Shown: piece by piece, positions 1 to 4,914 of the stretch
Layout of the letters: the number at the start of each line of letters is the position of its first letter
How positions within the stretch are numbered: position 1 is the stretch's first letter
From: an uncultured Oscillospiraceae bacterium
GTDB taxonomy: Bacteria > Bacillota > Clostridia > Oscillospirales > Ruminococcaceae
Reading direction: 5' to 3'
Length of the DNA: 5,398 nucleotides
NCBI GenBank assembly: GCA_910586535.1
Contig: CAJUHS010000052.1
Span: 1 to 5,398 of the forward strand
Program-made: the position numbers and the translations under genes
Notes under the pieces: generated by a model
Database searches by the model: none
What the model saw: only the letters and a program-made list of their open reading frames with translations
Told to the model about the DNA's origin: nothing

Positions 1-20
1 GCGGGAGCATAAGCCCCCGC
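1..20 (-). terminator. GC-rich hairpin, probable terminator cut by window edge
   Basis: On the minus strand an 8-bp stem GCGGGGGC/GCTCCCGC with a TTAT loop forms with one G-U pair; on the plus strand the same position is an A-C mismatch, so the structure favours minus-strand RNA. It follows the last minus-strand gene of the replication module by about 30 bases. A uridine tract would lie beyond position 1 and cannot be seen, so the terminator call is provisional. Confidence 0.45.
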
Positions 21-32
21 TAACTTATTTGT

Positions 33-68
33 TCTAATTTCGCAAAACTTTTATTTAGCGAAATTAGA
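33..68. repeat. 11-bp perfect inverted repeat around the stop codon of the 40-aa ORF
   Basis: Positions 33-43 (ending CTAATTTCGC) are exactly complementary to 58-68 (starting GCGAAATTAG), leaving a 14-nt loop. The TAA stop of the 40-aa ORF at 51-53 lies inside that loop. It has no following T-tract on either strand, so it is not a standard terminator. It may protect the 3' end of the transcript or bind a protein. Confidence 0.6.
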
Positions 69-173
69 TACAGCTTTTAAAGAGACCCAAACAGGCTCTA
101 ACCCGTACATACAAAGGTTTACCCAGTCCGCCTTAATGGTTTTCAACATTTTCCTGCGTACTTTTGCTTTCAT
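51..173 (-). CDS. Small basic 40-aa protein of unknown function
   Basis: A 40-codon ORF starts at an ATG (173-171) preceded by a GTGAGG-like ribosome site about 9 bases upstream, which overlaps the end of the preceding 93-aa gene; only ten bases separate that gene's stop from this start. The N-terminus is strongly basic (MKAKVRRKMLKTIK), followed by a Trp-containing hydrophobic/amphipathic stretch (ADWVNLCMYGLEPVWVSLK). No family is recognised. The close coupling to the upstream genes and a hairpin that overlaps its stop codon support a real short gene as the last member of the replication operon. A small DNA-binding, membrane-associated or regulatory peptide are all possible. It could also be a chance ORF. 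Confidence 0.5.
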   Translation of the reverse strand: MKAKVRRKMLKTIKADWVNLCMYGLEPVWVSLKAVSNFAK

Positions 174-183
174 TTTCTACACC

Positions 184-465
184 TCACTTTCCTTTACTCC
201 GTTCACGTTCCACGCGCTTTTTAGCATAACTCGAATCAATGCTGACATAAGTCACAGGATCAGGCACGGACAGTTTAAGTATAGCCATAGCCGACTTTGA
301 GAAATCCTCAAAAGCATTCAGACGTTCCAGAGCCAAAGAAAGCTCCAGACAGTCCACCGCGTCAGCGTTCCGATACCGTAACCGCTGCTGCAGCTGCCGA
401 ACGTCCTCTTGAAGCCTGTCGCGGTTATTGTTTATGTATGCCATAAAGATTTCTTTCTGTTTCAA
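184..465 (-). CDS. Hypothetical helical 93-aa protein downstream of the HTH protein
   Basis: No family recognised. The reading frame gives 93 aa from a TTG start (465-463) that overlaps the TGA stop of the upstream gene, with an AAAGG-like site about 10 bases before it. An ATG at 444-442 (86 aa, beginning MAYINNN) is the alternative, with only a weak AGAAAG site. The protein is charged and predicted by eye to be mostly helical: a Gln/Arg-rich segment (QLQQRLRYRN) near residues 24-33, then a Leu/Ala-rich helix (CLELSLALERLNAFEDF), then a basic tail ending KKRVERERSKGK. The stop-start overlap implies translational coupling with the 377-aa gene, so it probably belongs to the replication module. 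A nucleic-acid-binding accessory role is inferred only from the basic C-terminus and position. Confidence 0.75.
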   Translation of the reverse strand: MKQKEIFMAYINNNRDRLQEDVRQLQQRLRYRNADAVDCLELSLALERLNAFEDFSKSAMAILKLSVPDPVTYVSIDSSYAKKRVERERSKGK

Positions 466-1595
466 TTCAGATCAGCCTTTCCGATAGTTTCGTAAATTCT
501 TTCGTAGGTATCCTGCGGAACGTTGGCAGCCCTCAGGCTTTTCAGTATGATATCAATATCGTCCTTATAGAGTTCTATCTTGTAAGGTCGCTGCTCATCG
601 GAACGCTCAATATCATTTTTCGGAGCAGTAACTACAATTTCATCGGCGAGCTCCTCCGCGATCTCGTCAATATGAACCTGTTCAGCTAAAAAAGTATCAT
701 TGTTTATGTAGCTTACAACCTTTTCGGCTATGTCGTACCATCTCATAATTTTATCTTCGGGATAGTACAGCTTATGGAAAAAAGTTATCCTTGATCGGTT
801 GAACCGGCAGTAGCTTCCGTCCTCAAAAATGACACCGCCGCTTTTTATTTTTAGCATATGCTCTGCTATTAAGGTCGCAAGCTTACCGACGGACTTATTT
901 TCTTGATAGTGTTCATAAATCTGTTTTTTAAAGCCGAGCTTTCCCCCAACGGCTTCAATGATAGAATCATGAAGCCATTTTTCAGCTGATTCATAAAATT
1001 CCTGCTTTTTGCTTCGGATATCCTTAACAGTATCTTCGGGGGCAGGTGCTATAGCCTCTATCTGAGGATCGGAAAGCGAGAGCAGCTCCGTAAGCTGACT
1101 GTAGGAAAAATTTTTGTACTGCTGGAGAATAATATAGTTTCCGCGCGCGATTTCATATTTTTCAGATTTAAAAGCATTCTTAACAATGTCATGATCACAG
1201 AACCGTTCATAAACCCTTATAAAATTGCGTGTGGAGGATTTCTTAAATCCCAGCTCCGACAGAGCGTAATCACAAACGCTGTCATAGCCCGCTTCGGAAT
1301 AGTATTTATAACGTTCGCATTCATAAAGACGGAAACCTATTTCAAGGAAATTCGAGGTAACATTGTAAACACACTGCATGATCCGATTGGTGACTGTTTC
1401 AAGCTGCTTGCAGGAATAAGTTTTAAACTGCTGCTGCAGCGCGAAATCGGCTTCCAGAACACCGCAGGGCTGCATAAGAGTTTCAAAGTTCTTTTTCGTT
1501 TCCTTTAATGATGATTTCTTAGCAGGAAGCGCGGAGGTATCAACGCCTATTATCTCAACGGTACCCTCTAACATTTCCTTACAGCGTTTCTTCAT
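462..1595 (-). CDS. Probable DNA-binding (helix-turn-helix-like) element protein, partner of Rep
   Basis: 377 aa from the ATG at 1595, which lies 17 bp inside the end of rep, so the two genes overlap. An AGAAAGG site sits about 11 bases upstream. A second ATG at 1574 is possible, but its AAGGA site is only 2 bases away, so I prefer 1595. Residues about 67-132 (helical, with FLEIGFRLYECERYKYY, then GYDSVCDYALSELGFKKSST) resemble the N-terminal domain common in Clostridia phage/plasmid proteins, where a helical segment precedes a helix-turn-helix. Residues about 152-184 contain the SYSQLTELLSLS ... DTVKDIR pattern typical of the same group. These likenesses are from memory, not a search. The remaining C-terminal half has no recognised domain and ends acidic. 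Position directly after the Rep initiator suggests a role in replication control, copy number or partition. It could instead be a transcriptional regulator. Confidence 0.8.
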   Translation of the reverse strand: MKKRCKEMLEGTVEIIGVDTSALPAKKSSLKETKKNFETLMQPCGVLEADFALQQQFKTYSCKQLETVTNRIMQCVYNVTSNFLEIGFRLYECERYKYYSEAGYDSVCDYALSELGFKKSSTRNFIRVYERFCDHDIVKNAFKSEKYEIARGNYIILQQYKNFSYSQLTELLSLSDPQIEAIAPAPEDTVKDIRSKKQEFYESAEKWLHDSIIEAVGGKLGFKKQIYEHYQENKSVGKLATLIAEHMLKIKSGGVIFEDGSYCRFNRSRITFFHKLYYPEDKIMRWYDIAEKVVSYINNDTFLAEQVHIDEIAEELADEIVVTAPKNDIERSDEQRPYKIELYKDDIDIILKSLRAANVPQDTYERIYETIGKADLN

Positions 1596-3081
1596 CTACG
1601 ATCAGACCTTTCTTTTTAAGTTCGTTATACTTTTTAATCTTGTTTCGGTTGTAGTATCTCAGATCGTTATCATTCAGACTTGATACAAGATCATAAAGAT
1701 CGTTCTCAAACGGTGAATCTTTAGCTTTTTTATAGTATGCAACGTTTGAAGCTATTCCCGACAACGCGCAGTTTTTACGACGTTCGGCATCAAGGGATAT
1801 CTGGTACTTACGCAGAATCTCAAAATTAAGATCGCTGCCGAGCTCATAGGGCTTGCAGTTCTGCAGGAGCTTCCACCAGCTCGCGATCGGACGTTTAAGC
1901 CGTTGGACTTCCGCCCAATCCCCCTTATACTTAATAAACTTGATACAGCCATTTTTCTCATAATCGCCATTACACGTTAGCTTATCAAGAATAGTCTGGT
2001 AGCACTCAAAAATATTGTAAATACCCTGCTTTGCTCCTGTTTCCGTTGTTACCAGCGGTATATCCAGCCTGTCATAATATTTTCGCTTCGTTTGAAACTC
2101 AAAGTTACAAACAATAGTCAGATCGGGCACAACTTGATCGGCAAGCTTCTTATAGCTCCGAGCGGGAGTGTCGGGATTTTCGTTAAGCTGCAATATTTCA
2201 AGCTTTATTGCAGGATTTTCTCCGTAGCACATATACCATGCGCACCGTGCCTTTTGAACAGCGTCATATTTTCCGTATACAAAAGCTTTTTCAAGCAGAA
2301 ACTTGTCATACTGACTTATCAGACCGCAGTCATACCAGATATTTACAAAGAACTGCTTATAGCCAAGCTCTATGACCTCTTTTGACTTGTTATAGCACCT
2401 TACGAAAACATTGTTGCTTTTTCGTCTGCCAAGCGTGAAGTAATCGCAATAAATGTCATCAAACGCAAAATCTCCCTCTTTGTGCCACCGTTCAAAATCC
2501 GATATCTGCATATCCTTTAAATGACGTTCGGGGAAAAAGTTCAGCAGATCCTGAATGTAGTTTGTATGATATGCGTAGTCAATACGGTTTTCCTGTATAC
2601 GTTCAATTTTTATTCCGAAGCTGTCGAGGATCCGTCCGATAATATCCACCGATTCATCAAAGGATTCTTTCGCGCCTTTTATCCAAAGGTAATTGCTGCG
2701 AAGCTGAACAAACACAGGCGGCGTATCTTTATTCGGAGGACTTTCAGCTACAAACACATCAAAAAAGTCCTGCTTGCCGAAATGCAGTGCATAGAACCCA
2801 AACCCGAAAAACGGTCTTACTTCTATCCCCTCCGCTATATATTCAAATACGTCCTGAGAATCGCCGCAGCTCTCGGCAGCTTCTTTAACGCTTCTAAGGA
2901 ATCCGCAGAAGTTCAGCTTCATGTCGTTTGTGCGCCACTCCCCTATTGCAGGATACACAACATAGTACAATGTATCAATATGGTTGATAAATTTATGCTG
3001 GCTATAGTCGAACCACTCTGCAGCTTTTTCCTCCGTAAGCTCTGAGAATATCTTGTATCTTGATAAAACCTTACTATCCAT
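1579..3081 (-). CDS. Rolling-circle replication initiator, Rep_trans type
   Basis: 500 aa from ATG 3081, with a GGTGG site close upstream and a GGGA further up. It should nick one strand at a double-strand origin and start rolling-circle replication. The central region carries the pattern seen in the replication initiation factor family (PF02486; pT181 RepC, ICEBs1 NicK and filamentous phage relatives): RIDYAYH at 166-172, then YFTLGRRKS at 214-222 leading to VRCYNKSKE at 227-235 (the family's G-x3-S-x5-R-x-Y-x-K-x2-E arrangement), and a later basic segment NFEFQTKRK at 326-334. The nucleophilic Tyr is probably Tyr214 or Tyr230; I cannot decide which. No HUH motif is seen, consistent with this family. 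The C-terminal 150 residues are an extra charged helical region. It heads the replication operon and follows a leader with inverted repeats that may be its target. A mobilisation relaxase of the NicK type is the main alternative. Confidence 0.85.
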   Translation of the reverse strand: MDSKVLSRYKIFSELTEEKAAEWFDYSQHKFINHIDTLYYVVYPAIGEWRTNDMKLNFCGFLRSVKEAAESCGDSQDVFEYIAEGIEVRPFFGFGFYALHFGKQDFFDVFVAESPPNKDTPPVFVQLRSNYLWIKGAKESFDESVDIIGRILDSFGIKIERIQENRIDYAYHTNYIQDLLNFFPERHLKDMQISDFERWHKEGDFAFDDIYCDYFTLGRRKSNNVFVRCYNKSKEVIELGYKQFFVNIWYDCGLISQYDKFLLEKAFVYGKYDAVQKARCAWYMCYGENPAIKLEILQLNENPDTPARSYKKLADQVVPDLTIVCNFEFQTKRKYYDRLDIPLVTTETGAKQGIYNIFECYQTILDKLTCNGDYEKNGCIKFIKYKGDWAEVQRLKRPIASWWKLLQNCKPYELGSDLNFEILRKYQISLDAERRKNCALSGIASNVAYYKKAKDSPFENDLYDLVSSLNDNDLRYYNRNKIKKYNELKKKGLIVDEETL

Positions 3082-3096
3082 AAACCACCATTTCCC

Positions 3097-3119
3097 GTAG
3101 GAATTTCAAAAATTCCTAC
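3097..3119. promoter_or_regulatory. 10-bp stem hairpin just upstream of the rep start
   Basis: GTAGGAATTT (3097-3106) pairs exactly with AAATTCCTAC (3110-3119) around a CAA loop. It lies 15 bases before the rep ATG and between the possible promoter and the start codon, so it falls in the rep mRNA leader. No T-tract follows, so it is unlikely to terminate. It may be a repressor operator, a translational control hairpin or part of the origin. Confidence 0.5.
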
Positions 3120-3144
3120 ATAGATTTTTAATGACCTTTTCCCT

Positions 3145-3172
3145 ATTCTGCGCGACTTCACTACCCTATCAA
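3145..3172 (-). promoter_or_regulatory. Possible sigma-70-type promoter for rep
   Basis: On the minus strand TTGATA (3172-3167) is separated by 16 bases from CAGAAT (3150-3145), giving five of six and four of six matches to the consensus boxes. Transcription would start near 3138, about 57 bases before the rep ATG. The -10 match is modest, so this is only a candidate. Confidence 0.3.
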
Positions 3173-3183
3173 TAATAATTTGG

Positions 3184-3208
3184 TGGGGCGTGTTACTGTT
3201 CTGCCCCA
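3184..3208. other. GC-rich inverted repeat, candidate Rep nick site (double-strand origin)
   Basis: TGGGGC (3184-3189) pairs with GCCCCA (3203-3208) around a 13-nt loop, which on the minus strand reads AGAACAGTAACAC. It lies about 100 bases upstream of rep in the only sizeable gap on the Rep side. Rep_trans enzymes such as ICEBs1 NicK act at a nick site in the AT/AC-rich centre between GC-rich arms, which is the layout here. No direct evidence of nicking; other hairpins in this leader are competitors. Confidence 0.35.
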
Positions 3209-3248
3209 AGCTAAAAAATCCCTGCTTTTGCTTTTCTAAAAAAATTTT

Positions 3249-3302
3249 TGTAATTCATTTCTCGCTGCAGCTCGATTCCCGGGAACGCTATTTTGAATTA
3301 CA
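3249..3302 (-). repeat. Palindromic element copy R1, possibly also a terminator
   Basis: The arms TGTAATTCA (3249-3257) and TGAATTACA (3294-3302) are perfect inverted repeats enclosing GCTGCAGC (3264-3271) and the palindrome TTCCCGGGAA (3276-3285). The copy starts directly after the stop of the cysteine protein gene. On the minus strand the distal arm is followed by AAAAA and seven T (3244-3238), so it may terminate transcription coming from that gene. It shares arms, the AGCTGCAGC core and order with copies R2 and R3. Confidence 0.75.
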
Positions 3303-3303
3303 T

Positions 3304-3534
3304 TTATTTTTTATATAATTTATTAAGTCTTTTCTCAAATTCCTTAAATTCTTCATATGTCGGTTCATCTTCTGGTCTGCCTCGGTCAAAACCGTAAATA
3401 CAGTATGTTTCAATTGTACACCAACTTAAATCCTCTAATGTTTCTACCCAATCAGGATAAACATTGTGACCGTAACGGCAATTGATACACGATTTTACAA
3501 CAGGGTCTACACACCTTGTAGGTATATCACTCAT
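3304..3534 (-). CDS. Small cysteine-containing protein (putative metal-binding), 76 aa
   Basis: Chosen start is the ATG at 3534 (MSDIPTRC), because AAGGCAGG lies 8 bases upstream. Longer in-frame starts at 3570 and 3615 exist but lie inside repeat element R3 and lack a ribosome site. Five cysteines are visible: Cys8, Cys16 and Cys19 (a C-x2-C pair in SCINCRYG), then Cys38 and Cys44 (CTIETYCIYG). This spacing is compatible with a small zinc- or iron-binding fold. It is followed by an acidic segment (DRGRPEDEPTYEEFKEFEK) and a basic end. I believe similar small proteins occur in Clostridia mobile elements, but no function is known to me. The gene sits alone between palindromic repeats, unlike its tightly overlapped neighbours, and so may be an inserted cargo gene. 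Confidence 0.65.
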   Translation of the reverse strand: MSDIPTRCVDPVVKSCINCRYGHNVYPDWVETLEDLSWCTIETYCIYGFDRGRPEDEPTYEEFKEFEKRLNKLYKK

Positions 3535-3550
3535 TATTTTTACCTGCCTT

Positions 3551-3613
3551 TGTAATTCAAATTTTTTCATGAGGAGTTCCGATCGCGCCGCAGCTGCAGC
3601 AAGAATGAATTGC
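3551..3613 (+). repeat. Palindromic element copy R3, opposite orientation
   Basis: It begins TGTAATTCA (3551-3559), contains GGAGTTCC and CAGCTGCAGC (3591-3600), and ends TGAATTGCA (3605-3613). Read on the plus strand it follows the same order as the minus strand of R1 and R2, so it is an inverted, more diverged copy, a few bases longer. Its left end abuts the ribosome site of the cysteine protein gene. It has one arm mismatch (TGAATTGCA against TGAATTACA). Confidence 0.65.
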
Positions 3614-3621
3614 ATTTTATT

Positions 3622-3675
3622 TGTAACTCATTCTTTATGCTGCAGCTCGTTTCCTGGAGGATCTATTGTATTACA
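3622..3675 (-). repeat. Palindromic element copy R2, direct repeat of R1
   Basis: It runs TGTAACTCA (3622-3630), GCTGCAGCTCG from 3639, TCCTGGA (3652-3658), CTATT, TGTATTACA (3667-3675), matching R1 in the same orientation with scattered substitutions. R1 and R2 begin 373 bp apart. It is head-to-head with R3, only 8 bases away, so R3+R2 can fold into one long stem around 3591-3646. The TAG stop of the ribbon-helix-helix gene (3663-3665) lies inside it. Confidence 0.75.
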
Positions 3676-3944
3676 TTATGCATACAAGAATCTACAAAAC
3701 GTGATATAGATTCAATCTTGTCAAGAATATTATGTCTTTCGCGAATTTGGTTTTCAACAAATTCAAGCCGTTTTTCTGCGGCAGATACTTTTTTCCTGAT
3801 ATCGGCTTCATGCTCCATACAGTAAAGAACCATGTTGCACAGCTTCTCATTGAAGCCGTTTCCCTCTTGCTTCTCTATGTACTTTAATACGTCCTCACTT
3901 ATCCGTATCGATTTCTGGACATTCTTTGGTTGATTTGTTTTCAT
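3663..3944 (-). CDS. Putative ribbon-helix-helix regulator with coiled-coil tail, 93 aa
   Basis: The ATG at 3944 is chosen because AAGGAG lies 10 bases upstream; an in-frame GTG at 3953 is only 1 base from that site. Residues 10-28 (QKSIRISEDVLKYIEKQEG) look like the strand and first helix of a ribbon-helix-helix DNA-binding domain of the Arc/CopG kind, and residues 31-45 (FNEKLCNMVLYCMEH) like its second helix. Residues about 49-85 are a charged heptad-like helix (ADIRKKVSAAEKRLEFVENQ) suggesting oligomerisation. The gene overlaps the upstream membrane protein gene by 50 bp in another frame. Such proteins usually repress their own operon, so it may control the membrane genes or rep; the palindromes next to its end are possible operators. 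An alternative is a structural coiled-coil protein with a coincidental N-terminus. Confidence 0.7.
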   Translation of the reverse strand: MKTNQPKNVQKSIRISEDVLKYIEKQEGNGFNEKLCNMVLYCMEHEADIRKKVSAAEKRLEFVENQIRERHNILDKIESISRFVDSCMHNVIQ

Positions 3945-4356
3945 CAGATTCACGCTCCTTTTTCAAATCATAATAACTTGGAATACCTTTAGCAGCAAGC
4001 TTTAAATAAAGATCATTATTAATAAGCCCAAATCTAAATAAAGCTTCGACAGCACCAACTAAACGGTTATAGTATAAATAATATGCTTTCTCAGACGATG
4101 CTTTTATAGTTTGGTGCTTCAATGCTCCTATATAACGGCAAAGATCGCGTTTGAACCACCAACCGCCATGACGTTTGTCCTTGCACACAAGATAAAATAC
4201 AAGGTCAATAAGCATTCCTATAATTTGCAAAATCATAATAAAGACAATTACAGCAAATGCAGTACAAATTAAAAGCGTAAGAGCTAAAAAAACAAATTGT
4301 TCAAGTGTAAGATCGCTCAAAGTCATTTCCATAATTTCATCAACATTAATTTTCAT
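3895..4356 (-). CDS. Membrane protein of unknown function, 153 aa
   Basis: It starts at ATG 4356 after a good GTGAGG site 7 bases upstream, just downstream of the large hairpin. A short acidic N-terminus is followed by a long hydrophobic block at residues about 19-58 (FVFLALTLLICTAFAVIVFI, then MILQIIGMLIDLVFYLV), long enough for two membrane spans with a tight turn. It continues with a basic segment (KDKRHGGWWFKRDLCR) that should stay cytoplasmic, an amphipathic helical region (SEKAYYLYYNRLVGAVEALF) and an acidic, polar tail (residues 132-153). No family is recognised. It may be a membrane partner in virion assembly or entry, or an accessory/immunity protein. It lacks the Walker A motif expected of the pI/Zot morphogenesis ATPase. 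Confidence 0.75.
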   Translation of the reverse strand: MKINVDEIMEMTLSDLTLEQFVFLALTLLICTAFAVIVFIMILQIIGMLIDLVFYLVCKDKRHGGWWFKRDLCRYIGALKHQTIKASSEKAYYLYYNRLVGAVEALFRFGLINNDLYLKLAAKGIPSYYDLKKERESDENKSTKECPEIDTDK

Positions 4357-4388
4357 TGTAAAACCTCACTTAATAATATTGTTTATAA

Positions 4389-4465
4389 AAAAAAGGAGGA
4401 AAAAATTTTGCGGGTCCCTCCTCCGCTACGCTGCGGTTTCCCGCAAAATTTTTTCCTCCTTTTTT
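4389..4465 (-). terminator. Perfect 26-bp stem hairpin: terminator and/or phage packaging signal
   Basis: Positions 4389-4414 are exactly complementary to 4440-4465, enclosing a 25-nt loop that itself holds CCGC/GCGG (4423-4426 and 4433-4436). The stem runs A6, GGAGG, A6T4, GCGGG. On the minus strand the distal arm runs directly into a T8 tract (4394-4387) and the hairpin follows the 56-aa gene by about 20 bases, so it fits a strong rho-independent terminator. In filamentous phages a similarly long intergenic hairpin is the packaging signal, and on single-stranded DNA this stem would be very stable. It could also serve as a single-strand origin. Confidence 0.75.
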
Positions 4466-4483
4466 CTTATTTTTCAAATTTTT

Positions 4484-4654
4484 TTATTTACTGTTGCCAC
4501 GCTTTTTTGCTTCTTTTATTGATTTGATAAGCTTAGGTAATTCCTTAATAACAACGGGCACAAAGAGAAGCATAACAACACCCCATGCTATAAACCAACG
4601 ATCACCGTAAAAAACGGAATTGAGAAACGCGACAAATTCCAAAAATTTTGACAT
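4484..4654 (-). CDS. Small single-span membrane protein with basic tail, candidate coat protein (56 aa)
   Basis: The ATG at 4654 is chosen because AGAAAGGA lies about 9 bases upstream; longer in-frame starts fall within the preceding gene. The protein has a short amphipathic N-terminus (MSKFLEFVAFLNSVFYGD), one hydrophobic span at residues 20-36 (WFIAWGVVMLLFVPVVI), and a lysine-rich C-terminal tail (KELPKLIKSIKEAKKRGNSK). Small size, one span and a positively charged C-terminus are what filamentous phage coat proteins use to line the DNA, so a major or minor coat role is a reasonable inference. There is no cleavable signal peptide, which fits pVII/pIX-like or non-processed coat proteins better than an M13 pVIII. 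It is the last gene before the large hairpin. Confidence 0.7.
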   Translation of the reverse strand: MSKFLEFVAFLNSVFYGDRWFIAWGVVMLLFVPVVIKELPKLIKSIKEAKKRGNSK

Positions 4655-4671
4655 AATAAATTTTCCTTTCT

Positions 4672-4914
4672 TTATTCTATTGCTTTGACCCAACGCAAAA
4701 TTATTTGATATCCATAATAAATACCTATAGCGGAAAGCCAACCAATAGTTAATGAAATCATAGAATCAATAGGTATAAACCAGTTAACCATACCAAGGTA
4801 CTTTTCGACCTCGGGTATTGTATGTATAAATCTTATAGGACACTCGGGAAGATAATCAATAATTTTTTCCCACAGACTGGAGACACTTTCACCAAGACCG
4901 TTTAAAAAATCCAT
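4672..4914 (-). CDS. Membrane protein, pVI-like candidate (80 aa)
   Basis: The ATG at 4914 overlaps the TAA of the preceding gene (TAATG), with an AGGGGG-type site just before it, so the two are translationally coupled. The N-terminal half is amphipathic (MDFLNGLGESVSSLWEKIID). The C-terminal half has a membrane span at residues about 50-75 (SMISLTIGWLSAIGIYYGYQ), followed by a short basic end (ILRWVKAIE). The motif NWFIPIDSMI before the span resembles small proteins I associate with Firmicutes inovirus-like elements; this is memory, not a search. By position after the anchored attachment-like protein it is comparable to minor coat protein pVI of filamentous phages. It could instead be a holin-like or accessory membrane protein. 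Confidence 0.75.
   Translation of the reverse strand: MDFLNGLGESVSSLWEKIIDYLPECPIRFIHTIPEVEKYLGMVNWFIPIDSMISLTIGWLSAIGIYYGYQIILRWVKAIE

Noticed and set aside
33..68. XerC/XerD dif-type attachment site
   Set aside because: The 11-bp arms fit in length, but the centre is 14 bp rather than 6 and the arm sequences do not resemble Firmicutes dif.
1191..1508. 105-codon plus-strand open frame
   Set aside because: It is a shadow inside the 377-aa gene.
2521..3045. 174-codon plus-strand open frame
   Set aside because: It lies entirely within rep on the opposite strand, has no ribosome site context, and its translation shows no family features.
2943..3209. 88-codon minus-strand open frame crossing the rep start
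   Set aside because: It overlaps rep in another frame and runs across the leader inverted repeats; rep has clear family motifs and is preferred.
3120..3248. tRNA or structured small RNA gene in the rep leader
   Set aside because: Only isolated short stems are present; no cloverleaf or acceptor stem could be drawn.
3249..3675. Integron attC sites
   Set aside because: The cassette-like layout is suggestive, but the arms TGTAATTCA/TGAATTACA do not fit the RYYYAAC/GTTRRRY core boxes, and no integrase is present.
3249..3675. CRISPR array
   Set aside because: Only three diverged copies in mixed orientation with a gene between them; no regular spacers and no cas genes.
3895..4356. Could the 153-aa membrane protein be the pI/Zot morphogenesis ATPase?
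   Set aside because: It is too short and has no Walker A (GxxxxGK[ST]) or Walker B motif.
4297..4527. 76-codon plus-strand open frame over the large hairpin
   Set aside because: Its Phe/Leu-rich translation arises from the A/T-rich stem, and it has no supporting context.
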